Origin: Aureobasidium sp. EXF-3400
Lineage: Eukaryota > Ascomycota > Dothideomycetes > Dothideales > Saccotheciaceae
Assembly (NCBI GenBank): GCA_024195585.1
Contig: SWBL01000022.1
Location: 62,001 to 126,000 of the forward strand
Direction: 5' to 3'
DNA length: 64,000 nt
In this document: one piece after another, positions 1 to 10,445 of the stretch
How positions within the stretch are numbered: the stretch's first letter is position 1
How the letters are laid out: each line of letters starts with the position of its first letter
The notes under the pieces: generated by a model
Told to the model about the DNA's origin: nothing
The model's input: only the letters and a program-made list of their open reading frames with translations
Databases searched by the model: none
Position numbers and translations under genes: made by a program

Positions 1-1410
1 TGCGGTACGCAACACGGCCCAGATATTAAGCCGCAGCCACACCTATCTGCTTATACACGATCATTTCCTTTCCCCATGGTTCGAGTGCTGAGTTTGCAAC
101 TACCGAATCAATATTAAGTGATCTTCGCTATCTCGAAGCGCTATTACCATACTAATGGCTATTCTTACTTGCGACATGTATTTTGCACATTCACTTCCAG
201 CACACCTATTCTTTCGCACGTATTCTATCGCACCGATCTCGTGTTAAACAATAGATATTCTCTTGGCACAAGACACACAACCAAAACAGGAAATCAGTCT
301 CAAAAGACTATCCTGTTGATCCAAAGATAGCAAAGTACACTCATTGAATTACCATAAATAGCACATGCGTTTTCCATCATACACACCCATCCCCCTCTCG
401 TTTGGCGTAAAACGTAACAGGTACATGTAAAAGGTACAAATCCTACACATATCGTTCAACATGCATGAACCCATTCGAGTTCAAGCAGCAAGCACTTCAG
501 ACATGTGCTGCAACGATAAAAAGGGGCTGACACTTATACAAAGTAAGTCATAGCAAGGCGTAAGACAAGCCACAAATCTTACTGTTTATCTCTGAGCAGC
601 GGATCTTTGTGTAGTGTCAACGGGTGTAAAGAGACTTTGACGGGTCTGTCAAGTAGATTTGTTCTTGCAAACGTTTGTGCAGCGTGGGAGGGTACAAAAG
701 GGGTGCGGTGATATTAGAACGGCACTCGAAGACGGAGCCAGTCGCGTGGAGCGAAAGCGATAGTGGTGGTATTGATTATGCAAGCAATAGAAGAGGTATT
801 TGAAGCTATAGATGGAAATCCCAATGGTGTCAAGAGCTATTGGTTTATGATAAGATGATCACTTTATACGAGAAATACGGGGGAGGAAAGCGAAGATGTA
901 CAATGCAAGTGTTTTACTTGAGACAATAGATTGTGGAGGTTGCAAAGCAGATCTTCCTCTTTATCAAAGATGTGATGGTCAGAGCCTCTCGGAGGTGGTG
1001 GACTCATTGATCTTCAACAAGCAATCTCAGGTCGTCTCGAGTTGCTGACAACAGAGTGCAGAGACCCATGGCGTACATCAAATATCAAGCATGCTGTGCA
1101 GGCAGATCAGGGTGCTCGAGAGATGAGGAGGGGAAAGGATAAAGTCATGACAGGGGTAAACAGAAAGAGCACTTGGCCAAAGTGACGCGGGCTACAGGGG
1201 CTCCACAGCAGGGCAAGGAGAGAGCTTGAGCTTGGGCCACTCGTTCGGATGTCGGCTCGCCGTCGATTGACAGTCGTCGCGTGGGAGTTGCGTATTCTCT
1301 GGAAAGACGATCGTGAGCAAGAGAACCAGCAACCTCATTCGCGACCTGTTCTGACTTTGCTTCTTTCTTGTCGCTAGTTCCGCAATCGCTGTCTAGTCTG
1401 GATAGAGAAC
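1..1410. other. Intergenic, no gene recognised
   Basis: I see no open frame here with fungal codon bias and splice signals. The stretch is mixed-composition sequence leading into the TRAPPC13-like gene. The 20-base string at 1219-1238 recurs exactly near 10.4 kb and is listed separately. Confidence 0.6.
1219..1238 (+). repeat. 20-base exact repeat, copy 1
   Basis: AGAGAGCTTGAGCTTGGGCC occurs here and again at 10426-10445, both on the plus strand and both in intergenic DNA. By rough estimate an exact 20-mer match in 64 kb is unlikely by chance, though the string is itself partly repetitive (GAGCTTGAGCTTGGG). Confidence 0.5.
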
Positions 1411-2396
1411 ATGGCTCAAGCGCGTGCTGGAAGTGTCACTGGTACTGGCGCGTCACCGCATAGCGTCAGTTTGAAGGTGTTGAGGTAAATCATGAACGAC
1501 CGCCTGGCTCTGGTGCTGTGTTGGATGAGCTGCTTGCTGACAGGGAGTTCTACCACTCACACAGACTATCGCATCCATCACTATCTCCCGCGCATACGCT
1601 ACCAGGCACCGATCATATCGCAAAAGCGTCGCTACCATATCCTGCTGCACCAGCAGATGCGTTTCCACTCTCACCGTTACTGGCACTACCTCCTGCTTTT
1701 GGCGCTGCCTACGTGGGTACTGTTTTCTCTTGCACCCTGTGCGCGAACAACGAATTGCCGCCTTCTTCTCCTGTCGTCGTACGAGATGTCCAACTAAGTG
1801 CCGAACTTCAAGTGCCGAGCGGCAGCATCGCGTTGCCGCTCGAAGGTCCAGATGCTGCAGAAGAACAAGATAGCCAACCAGCACAGACATTGCAGCGGGT
1901 TGTACGGCATGAGCTACGCGAAGACGGTCCTCACGTACTGGCCGTCACTGTCACCTATCAAGAAACGCGAGATGACGCTACGAACAAGCGGACGTTCAGA
2001 AAACTGTATCAGTTTGTCGCACAGCCTGCACTCGGCGTAAGGACAAAGGTAGGCGATCTTGCAGCCAAGAAGGATGCGTCAGATATGCGCAGATTTGTAT
2101 TAGAGGCTCAACTGGAGAACCTCACCGAGAAGTCGGTCATCTTGGAAAAGGTCACTGTTAGCACGGCTCAAGGCTTGACAAGCAGAAGTCTGAACTGGAA
2201 CGAGGTTGATGACAGGCCGATATTGAATCCCCAGGATGTCATGCAAGTCGCCTTTACTCTCCAACAGATGCAGGGCGAGGAGCTGGACGAGAAGAATGGC
2301 AGGACCATCCTTGCGCAACTCCATGTCGACTGGAGAAGCCCAATGGGGGAAAAGGGCAGTTTGACCACAGGCTGGCTGGCCAGTAGAGCCAAGTGA
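1411..2396 (+). CDS. TRAPP complex subunit 13-like (DUF974) protein
   Basis: Probable subunit of the TRAPP tethering complex, which acts in ER-Golgi and Golgi vesicle traffic. Model: join(1411..1484,1565..2396), 301 aa. Exon 1 starts MAQARAGSVTG and ends at LKVL-R. An 80-bp intron (GTAAAT...CACACAG) restores the frame to RLSHPSLSP, matching the family's N-terminal 'SLKVMRLSRPSL' pattern. Visible family blocks are AAYVGTVFSCTLCANNE (about residue 70), HELREDGPHVLAVTVTYQ, RKLYQFVAQPALGVRTK and FVLEAQLENLTEKSVILEKV. The protein is somewhat shorter than animal TRAPPC13. It is a lone gene; the next gene starts 1.5 kb downstream. The function is inferred from the family only. Confidence 0.85.
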
Positions 2397-3934
2397 TGAC
2401 GATAGCCCTTGGGTTTGATTAACACACGAAGTCTATCCGATTCATGCTCGGCGTGTTTGTTGGATGAGACGTCGGGAGAGGCGTGGTTGACTCAGTCCTC
2501 GGAGTGCTACAGAATCTGTCTCAGCCGCTCAGGGTTCATGGTTGGCTGTGGTTGCCGGCTAGCCGTGAGACAGAAATAAAACAGATTCAGGTTCAGCGCC
2601 AGACTGAGCTAACGTGGTGATTACACACGGCGAGAAGGGCTAGCAGCCACACTGAGGCGCACTCGAAAGTGTGGTTCAAATACGTATCGCGTTTCTACGT
2701 CGACCATGATTGCGGAGGATTTTTGTCAAGGTATCCATTGGCCGAGTGGGAGTGGTGCTAGCTTGAAACATGAGGGGCACCCTCCGCAGATCTCGTTTGT
2801 GCTTTCAAAAGTTTAGAACAGCCGGGATTCCACGTGCGCTCTCCCTCTGTGTGGGTGCAAGGGAGACGCGGAAGGGGCGCGTAGAATCAGTTGCACATAA
2901 CTCGTGTCTCTGATAGAGCATCGCAGGCATGATGAAGCGCACACTGATAAGCTCCTAGGAGATTGCGGCGTGCAAAGAATGGATGTTTATTATTGCCGAT
3001 CGTGTGTGCAGCAACAAGTGGAGAAGGAAGAAAGGGTCTGACCGAAACGGGGTAGAGGACCACTTAAACAGCCGTATTCGTGGTTAGCCGGTTGGCTTGG
3101 CCTGGCCAAAACATAGGAGAAAAGTAAAGTGATGGACAGGTTCGGCACACGGACTCCCAACATTGCTGCTATACTTGTATTAGTGTGGACAGGCTGCGAC
3201 GGAGTGGGTAGAGGGTGTGTAGCAAGGCAAGAATCCCTCGCCATAGCGCGCGCGCTTACGAGTGGAGGGCATAGCAGAACAGGACGCGTCTGCAATCTAT
3301 CAGGAATCGAACACGGCGTCAGGGTAGAATCGTATCGTGGTCAAAGGAGTTCGGTTCCAGTGGCCCCAATTGCGCACAGACAGGCCGAACTTTCTTGTTC
3401 CCTTGGCTGGAGTGTGGCCTTTGATAGATTCAGGATAATGGCGGGCAGCGGGCGAGCAGCATAAACCACCCGGCATTCAGGGAAACCGTCGTGCCTTGTG
3501 CTTCCACAACTGCCACGCCTGCTCGACCTTTTTCTCTCGAAACAGAACCGTTTGACGGCTAGCAAACTGCACCAAGGATCGTCAGGAGTTTTTGATCGCT
3601 TCTGCCCACAGCTTGGATATTAGCATTTGCGATCCCCTTCAGCTCCTCTTTTGTCTTTTACTGTTGTTCAAGAAGCAACAAGTGCCAAAAGCCACTGCCA
3701 GCTTTCCTGCGAGTATCCCGCTCAACAAACTCAACCCTAAACTTTTCTCCTCACGACGACCGTTGTCCGTCACGAAAGCCTCGCGAACCCCCTGGAAACT
3801 CAAGCATCATCTATCGTCAATTCATACTCAGTCACTCCTTTGGATATCCCCAACTCTCCCACAACACACCCCTCCGATCAATGGAATAATAACACAACAC
3901 AAGACACAAACACAACAACTCAGCATAATTACAC
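2397..3934. other. Intergenic and 5' leader of the DENN gene
   Basis: No convincing gene. The last ~330 bp (about 3600-3934) turn C- and A-rich with many CACAACACA-type runs, which looks like a transcribed 5' leader of the DENN gene. A 111-codon open stretch at 3129-3464 has no recognisable family or coding bias. Confidence 0.5.
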
Positions 3935-6900
3935 ATGGCGCCCACCAAGACCAAGGAATCAACTTCGGTCCCGCTAGCAGACTATTTCTTCATATCCGGC
4001 ATAGAGTCGACGCAGATCTACGACGAAAGAGAACATGCCGCCGCATCCCCGCCGCCGGTAGACGAGACGATTGAGGAGGACATCGCTCTCGAAACAGACA
4101 GTACCACATCGCCCAGGCCTTCGACACCGACCTCGCCCAACACAACCAAAAGGCTATCGACTCGCTACAGCTGGGAAGCGCGCAAGAGCATTAGCAGTGT
4201 CATTGGTCCTGGTGAATTCAAGCCGACTCCCAGCAACCGTAGCAGCGCGACCATCAAGGGTATACAAACAGAGACTCCTGCTCTCAGCGACGAAGACTTT
4301 GAGATTGCGCTTCGCAAGTTTGCTTCGGAGAGGGAGAACTTTCTAGAGGAGATCCAAGTACAGGCAGGAGCAGTAGTACCGCAAACCTCGCGGACACCAA
4401 AGTCTAGACCGAGAACAGTGCGCATCACAAGCTCGGAAGATGCAGCAAAAGACGCGGCACAGAAGGGTGGTATCGGAGGACTAAGGAGGCGCCTGTCGAC
4501 CATGAACAGCATGAAGAGACAACCCTCGGTCTCAGTATCGAGACAACGTGAGTATCTCGGCACGTCAACAAGCCAACCAACTGACCGGACCTCTCCAGCC
4601 TCCACGCGCACGTCCAAACGACTGAGCGGCTACAACTCTGTCATTCCCACGCCGAAACCCTTCAAAGCCTCACCCGACATGCACCCCCTGAAACGACGAT
4701 ACGAACCCGTCCTGCTTGACAGATACCCCCCGAAAGCCCAAGACAGCGAGACGAAGCGAAGATGCCCTTTCCCCGACTACGTGCCCATGTTTGCCTTCCC
4801 CAATGACGTCGTGGTCGTTTCGTCCGACGAGCGCCCAAGATCGACCTGGCACGGCTTTGCCATGACAACAGGAGACGGTTCCAAGCTGCACGCCATTTGT
4901 GTGACAGTGTGGATGCCTTTGAACGAAACAGCGTCGGTCGAGCTCGAGCGACAATGCGAGGCATGGCGAAAGGCAAACATGAGCGACGAAGAGAGGGAAC
5001 TAGCAAGCAGCTTGGGAGAACGTCTGGCAGGTGAGAGAGCAAAGCTCTCAAGACTACTGGCTGAACTCCCCAATGCTGCTCAAGGCTCAGCCGAGAGAGA
5101 CACGCTCGATGATCAAATCAGTGCAGTCGAGGAGAAAATCTCTCTTATGGCTGATCTGTTACGCCCCGTGCGACATGGAGCTGCTTCCAAGATTGAAGGT
5201 CTTACTGATGGTGAGAGTGGCTTCTGGATCCCGCGATGCTACGGAGTGCTCGGCAAAGACGGCGCCATGACGAGTTTCTGGAAAGAGTGGCTCAAGGCCA
5301 TTGTTACGCCCATGACAAACGGTGCTGTGCTTCGCGTACCTCCAAGCTCTCCCAAAATTGGCATGTGGCAACCGCTCGAACGATACGTCGTCAACTTGTG
5401 CGTAGAGGCTCCGAGTCCTATGTCCTCCAGCACTCAGATTAAAGTTGCTATCCGCGAGTTGCGCTTGTACGCCAGGAAAGAAGCCGAGAATGAGATTCCT
5501 GGTTCACGAAACGCCGACATTTACGCTCTCTTCCGATCCCTTTCTTTGAACAACATCGTCACGTTGTTCGAGTATGTATTGTCCGAATCACGCGTCATCT
5601 TGCTCTCCTCACACACATCTATGCTGCATCTTGCCAGCGCCGCCATCACCAGTCTGATCTATCCTCTGAAATGGGCCGGAGTCTTCATCCCTGTTCTTCC
5701 AGCACGTCTGATTCAGGCTCTTGAAGCACCTTGCCCTTACATTGTGGGTGTAGAGCGAAGATACGAAAATCTTGAATTTCCTGATGATGACTTTGTCCTT
5801 GTGGATCTGGATCAGGACACGATCGAAAGCACGGCTAGGCCAACGCTCCTGCCTCGCCAGCAGCGCAGAAAGCTCGTCGCTTCACTACAGTCAGTCGCGC
5901 CCCACCATATACGCTACGGTGTGCCCGTCGGTCCTCCCTCATACGCCATCGAGACTTTCCCAAACGACGCCTTTTCTTCCGAGAATCCACAAATTTACAG
6001 CCAAAGAGCCACTCCGTCGAGTTTGGCTTCCTTGGTCGGTGCCAACTCTGCCGCTTTTGCAGAAATGCCTGTGCCTGTACAAAATCGCAACATCATTCTT
6101 AATGCCTTCCTTCACTTTAGAACTACCTCTCGAGGAAGCGAGCACCCATCGACAATGATAGAAGCCCGCCGATCATCGTCTACCCGATCTCCGCCATCTC
6201 CCACCATTCCTTCTCCATTGTCGCAGACCTTCCCCACAACTCCTGTCTCTCGCAACGATTCTGGCTACAGCATGCAAACATCACTCCGTGAAAAGCGTTC
6301 TGGACATTTCGATGTAGCGAGCAGGCGTAACTCTTCCTTCGGATTCGATCGTATGGCAAATCTGAGGAGACCCAGTGTTGCTAATGGCACTCAGCCTTTC
6401 ATCAGCCATAACAGCAGCATGTCGGGATCGACTCTAGCAAACTCTGCCGGTTATGCGCCCTCTGTCTACGCACCATCCACTCTCGCCGCTTCTACTATCA
6501 TGCCAAATGCTGTTCAGCCTTCCTGCCCTCGCGATACCGAAACTACTAAATGGGTCGAGGGTCACTGCCTGGTCTGGCGTCCACGTGAGGACAAGACATA
6601 CTGCAGTATCTGCGACGACAAATGTGAAGACGGTGTTTATCGCTGCGGTGGATGCAACACCAGCGTCCACCCACGCTGCCTGCACCAGATCTCGGTCGTT
6701 TGTCCTCTCGCTTTCCGCCCTGAAGCCGTTCGCGCCGTCTTCGTCCGTTGCTTCGCTTCGCTCTTGTACACTTACCGTCGCTTCATGCACCCGGCATCAG
6801 GCGACCGCAGAAAAGCAGGCATGGTGTATCACTTTAACATGGATCAGTTCATTCGCAGTGTACCTGGCGAACAGACCGAACACATCACCATGATGCGCGA

Positions 6901-7273
6901 AACTCAGATGTTCAACGAATTTGTCCACGAGCGTGAGTCTACTCGTGCCGAGAACCCGTCCATCAAGCTCTTCGACGAGATCATTCTCGCCAAGCGAAAC
7001 AGAGGTCGTGGCTCCATTTTCTCCAAGCACAACACCTCTTGGTTGTTCGACACTTCTGAGCACCTCTGGCGTTCCGCATCGACTGCAGCACCCAACTCTC
7101 GTTTCCCTGGTGATTATCGTCAGGTCGTTAGTAGAGTCCCGGCGAAACTGGACACCACGCTCATGAAAGAGCCTAGAGCAGTACAAGGTCTGCCTCTCCC
7201 ACAAACGCGCACCAAGCGCAAGCCTATACCATCCATGATGGGCTTGAGTGTCGACGAAGAACAGACTGCATGA
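3935..7273 (+). CDS. DENN-domain protein with C1-like zinc finger (putative Rab GEF)
   Basis: DENN proteins are mostly guanine-nucleotide exchange factors for Rab GTPases in membrane traffic. The whole span is one open frame of 1112 codons, but 4548-4598 has all the marks of a 51-bp intron: GTGAGT donor, AACTGAC branch site, CTCCAG acceptor. Spliced model: join(3935..4547,4599..7273), 1095 aa. The N-terminus is Ser/Thr-rich and disordered. A uDENN-like part follows (FPNDVVVVSSDERP, then a coiled segment). The cDENN core is at about 515-590 (NNIVTLFEYVLSESRVILLSS, PLKWAGVFIPVLP). A C1-like finger at about 858-905 carries the Cys/His pattern HCLVW...CSIC..KC..GVYRCGGCN..VHPRC...VC. The start ATG at 3935 lies in a good context after an A/C-rich leader. 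The target Rab cannot be told from sequence. Confidence 0.88.
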   Translation: MAPTKTKESTSVPLADYFFISGIESTQIYDEREHAAASPPPVDETIEEDIALETDSTTSPRPSTPTSPNTTKRLSTRYSWEARKSISSVIGPGEFKPTPSNRSSATIKGIQTETPALSDEDFEIALRKFASERENFLEEIQVQAGAVVPQTSRTPKSRPRTVRITSSEDAAKDAAQKGGIGGLRRRLSTMNSMKRQPSVSVSRQREYLGTSTSQPTDRTSPASTRTSKRLSGYNSVIPTPKPFKASPDMHPLKRRYEPVLLDRYPPKAQDSETKRRCPFPDYVPMFAFPNDVVVVSSDERPRSTWHGFAMTTGDGSKLHAICVTVWMPLNETASVELERQCEAWRKANMSDEERELASSLGERLAGERAKLSRLLAELPNAAQGSAERDTLDDQISAVEEKISLMADLLRPVRHGAASKIEGLTDGESGFWIPRCYGVLGKDGAMTSFWKEWLKAIVTPMTNGAVLRVPPSSPKIGMWQPLERYVVNLCVEAPSPMSSSTQIKVAIRELRLYARKEAENEIPGSRNADIYALFRSLSLNNIVTLFEYVLSESRVILLSSHTSMLHLASAAITSLIYPLKWAGVFIPVLPARLIQALEAPCPYIVGVERRYENLEFPDDDFVLVDLDQDTIESTARPTLLPRQQRRKLVASLQSVAPHHIRYGVPVGPPSYAIETFPNDAFSSENPQIYSQRATPSSLASLVGANSAAFAEMPVPVQNRNIILNAFLHFRTTSRGSEHPSTMIEARRSSSTRSPPSPTIPSPLSQTFPTTPVSRNDSGYSMQTSLREKRSGHFDVASRRNSSFGFDRMANLRRPSVANGTQPFISHNSSMSGSTLANSAGYAPSVYAPSTLAASTIMPNAVQPSCPRDTETTKWVEGHCLVWRPREDKTYCSICDDKCEDGVYRCGGCNTSVHPRCLHQISVVCPLAFRPEAVRAVFVRCFASLLYTYRRFMHPASGDRRKAGMVYHFNMDQFIRSVPGEQTEHITMMRETQMFNEFVHERESTRAENPSIKLFDEIILAKRNRGRGSIFSKHNTSWLFDTSEHLWRSASTAAPNSRFPGDYRQVVSRVPAKLDTTLMKEPRAVQGLPLPQTRTKRKPIPSMMGLSVDEEQTA

Positions 7274-8863
7274 AACCCCACTGGACCTGATTTATCGCGC
7301 TCTACATGATGCATCTCCATCTTGCGCCTGTTTCCCTCTGCTGCATTTTCTGTTTTTGGATCCTTTTTTTCTTTATTACGCTCGCTTTACACCACACAGC
7401 CAACTTGAACGCCAGACTCGCTATACCCCGAATACCCATTCTCTTTCTGCATCAGCTGCATTGCTTTTGCTTTTATGCCCTGGCTTTGCCGTACTATACC
7501 CCGGTTTCTTGCCTTTTTGCATCTCATACATGTTACGTACCCTTCTCCCACTTTCCCGACTCTCGAATCAGATCAAATTTTAATCGGCTCGGTCTTTTCT
7601 GGATATGGCAACATTTCTTCTTGGATCTCTTTTTCTTGTTCTAGCGACGGAGTGAATGTGGAGTTTTGTCTGTTCGAGGAACTAAGAGATGGTTTGATCT
7701 ACTTGGCTCCATTTCTTTTTAGGATAGATCTGGAGCTTTGGGATGGATTAGGAAACACAAAAATGAATTTTTAATGTCGTCCTTATTGCCTCGTTTCTGT
7801 CACTGTAACGCGTGCTATGTCAGTGCCATGCCTCGTCTTCGTAGTTATGTGGTTGTCATATTTACTTGTGGTGAATCGGATTTGGGAAGTCTATCAATCA
7901 TCAGACGAGGCAAAAACCCAAGACTTTCTTTTCCAGACAAGTGCGGTCAATCGCTTTCCTGCTTCCTGTCGATCCAATACTTCCCTCTTGTGACTGAGTA
8001 CAGACATTTACAGAGTAGACAGAGGTGACATCCGCAGAGGTATTAAGATGTAAACAACGAATTTTGAACCACGAACACAAATGTGATACTAAACCTACAA
8101 AGTAGTGACATTTAAGGTATCTAGATGTACACTGTAATGTTCACCAAATAAATATGAAGGTTAAAAGTTGATGAGAGATGATGAAGAGAGAAGTTGAACA
8201 TTGATAGAGGAGATACGGACAGGGTGGTATCCACACCAATACTTCGAGAAGGTAAAAGTATATAAGTTGTCTTTTCAGGAGGAAGGATGTAAGTCCGCAC
8301 GACCTGATAATCTAAGACCCATCATAAGGCTCAGAAGCCTAGGATATACTGATGTCGGGTGCGTAGTGGTTGATCGCTGTCCTTGAGATTGTATGTTTAT
8401 GTGGGCTGGCTGTGTTGCAGTGATAGACATGACCCAAAAACCTAACGACTCTGAATTTTGTTGGTACCTTAGGTGCTCTTTGGTATTGTGGAATAGTGTA
8501 TACATCGAGCTATGGCCGAGGACGTAAAAGATTTGTAGAGTGCTGAGCTCTGGAAATACTAAAGAGTCCATCAAAGCTTCGCCGACACACCATGTTCTAG
8601 GAAAGAGCGAAGCATTATTTGCACAAATGTTGAAGAAGGAATGGCGGGTACCACGTACCAGCAACTCAAATCATTGCTAGCAGTATCAAGCTAATCAGTG
8701 TCATCCAAGGGAATCACACAGGCACGAAACGTGGTTGGAATAGTTCGATTCTCATAAACTCATTAAAACTATATCATAGCAAAGGCCGTTTTCCCATGCT
8801 CGTACACCTGCTTCTGTTCGACGCAAAGACTTTTGAGCACAAGGTTTCATGTGCAAAACACAC
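7274..8863. other. Intergenic, 3' ends of convergent genes
   Basis: This lies between the convergent DENN gene and the minus-strand SDR. The first ~500 bp are T/C-rich and look like 3' UTR. An AATAAA occurs near 8146. No gene is seen; short open frames here lack splice context and family resemblance. Confidence 0.5.
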
Positions 8864-9911
8864 TTAACCGCTGACAACAACACCTCCGTTGGGGTGAAGG
8901 GTCTGTCCAGCAATGGAAGAGCTGTCGGGAGAAGCCAGGAAGACAAAGCAAGTGGCGATCTCAGAGGGCTGCGAGGGACGGCCGATAGGGCTGGTGAACT
9001 CAGACTGAGCCTTCTCGTTCATGGTGGCGGGGATCAGAGGAGTCCAGACAGGACCGGGAGCGACTGCGTTGACGCGGATGCCGCGGCCGACGTATTGGTT
9101 GTGGAGACCGCGGGTGAAGGAGATGATGGCACCCTTTGTTGATGTGTAGTCCTGGGAGGTTGTTAGTAAAGTTGATTCAAGACTATTGATAAACCCGTCT
9201 GCCAAAGACAAGGATACTTTCAGGGGAAAATGAGGTAATACGTACAAGAAGATCGGGGCGACCGATGTATGCGTTGATGGAAGCGTTGTTGATGATGCTG
9301 TCGCCAGGGTGCATGTGAGGCAGAGCGTACTTGGCCATGTAGAAGAAGGGGTGGATGTTGGTAGCAAAGGTGAACTCCCACTGTTCCTCGGTGAGATCCT
9401 TGATATCCTCGACCATGTTCTGGTAGGCAGCGTTGTTGACGAGGATGTTGATGGCACCCATCTTCTCGAGAGCGTAGTCGACAACCTTCTTGCAGTCCTC
9501 CTTCTTCTTGAGGTCGACCTGGATCAAGTGGCACTTGCGGCCGTATGCCTCGACCCTCTTCTTGGTCTCTTGTGCGTCCTTCTCCTCGACCTCGAGGTAG
9601 GCGAGCAAGCTGTCGGCGCCCTCCATGGCGTACAGGATGGCGACGGCGCGTCCAATACCGGAGTCACCTCCGGTGATGATGGCCTTCTTGCCCTCGAGCT
9701 TGCCGGCGGCCTTGTACTTCTGGAAACCACCATCACCGGTGGGGAGATGCTCGTTGATGGCGTCAGGACCCTTCATCTCACTCTGAAGACCCGGAGGCTT
9801 CTGGTGAGCGACGGGGATCTGGAAGTCTGCCGTTTGTCAGTTGCTGTATGCTCCCGCATCATGAACAAGGCACATACCCTTCTTGAATTGGCCTTGATCG
9901 GTTTCAGACAT
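8864..9911 (-). CDS. Short-chain dehydrogenase/reductase, glucose/ribitol-dehydrogenase-like
   Basis: NAD(P)-dependent oxidoreductase of the classical SDR fold, closest in feel to the stress-type YhdG/Gsp39 SDRs with a long N-terminal extension. Model: complement(join(8864..9151,9246..9826,9878..9911)), 300 aa. The first exon is only 34 nt (MSETDQGQFKK). Donors are GTATGT and GTACGT, acceptors GGCAG and CCCAG. The cofactor motif TGGDSGIG is at 63-70, NNAA follows mid-protein, and the catalytic YTSTK is at 207-211, immediately after the second splice junction. The C-terminus GRGIRVNAVAPGPVWTPL and GQTLHPNGG is typical. The substrate is unknown. A candidate TATA box lies about 75 bp before the start. 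Confidence 0.9.
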
Positions 9912-9983
9912 GATGATTGATTGGAAACGTGTAAAAGTTGATGTGTAGAAACGGATCTGCGGCTCTGGGAACGAAGTTATGGA

Positions 9984-9992
9984 CCTTATAGG
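9984..9992 (-). promoter_or_regulatory. Candidate TATA box of the minus-strand SDR
   Basis: On the minus strand the bases read CCTATAAGG, about 75 bp upstream of the SDR start codon at 9911. Position and sequence fit a core promoter; there is no other support. Confidence 0.35.
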
Positions 9993-10425
9993 TGAGGAAT
10001 CGACCGTGATGTAATTCGGCGTGACGTAAATGTAACGAATGGTGACGATCGAGCGACACACTTTACATCGCGATTTAACCACTGCTGCACACGTCTTGGC
10101 TTACCTTTAGCAGCTTTCTGAATCCCAACGCAATTTACAGCCGGATGAACAGTTTTGTTCTACCGTGAGGATCTGGTGAGAGGACAGAGGAAACCTCTTG
10201 CCTATTGTTCTCCGCTTTCGAGAAACGCAGCTTTCTACTGTGTCTCTCGAGATGTCCATCGCACCTGCATACTCGAGTACATCCATCATCAAGTGCTGCA
10301 TAGGAAAAAGACCATAGTGAATCAAGTCATGAGATCCTTGAGCTGAGGATGTCTCCAGCAGAGGAAATCGAAAACAAAGCAGAAGAATGAGAAGATGCCC
10401 GGCTGATTTGAAAGATCGATCGTAA

Positions 10426-10445
10426 AGAGAGCTTGAGCTTGGGCC
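10426..10445 (+). repeat. 20-base exact repeat, copy 2
   Basis: Identical to 1219-1238 (AGAGAGCTTGAGCTTGGGCC), in intergenic sequence about 500 bp upstream of the minus-strand SDR. Confidence 0.5.
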
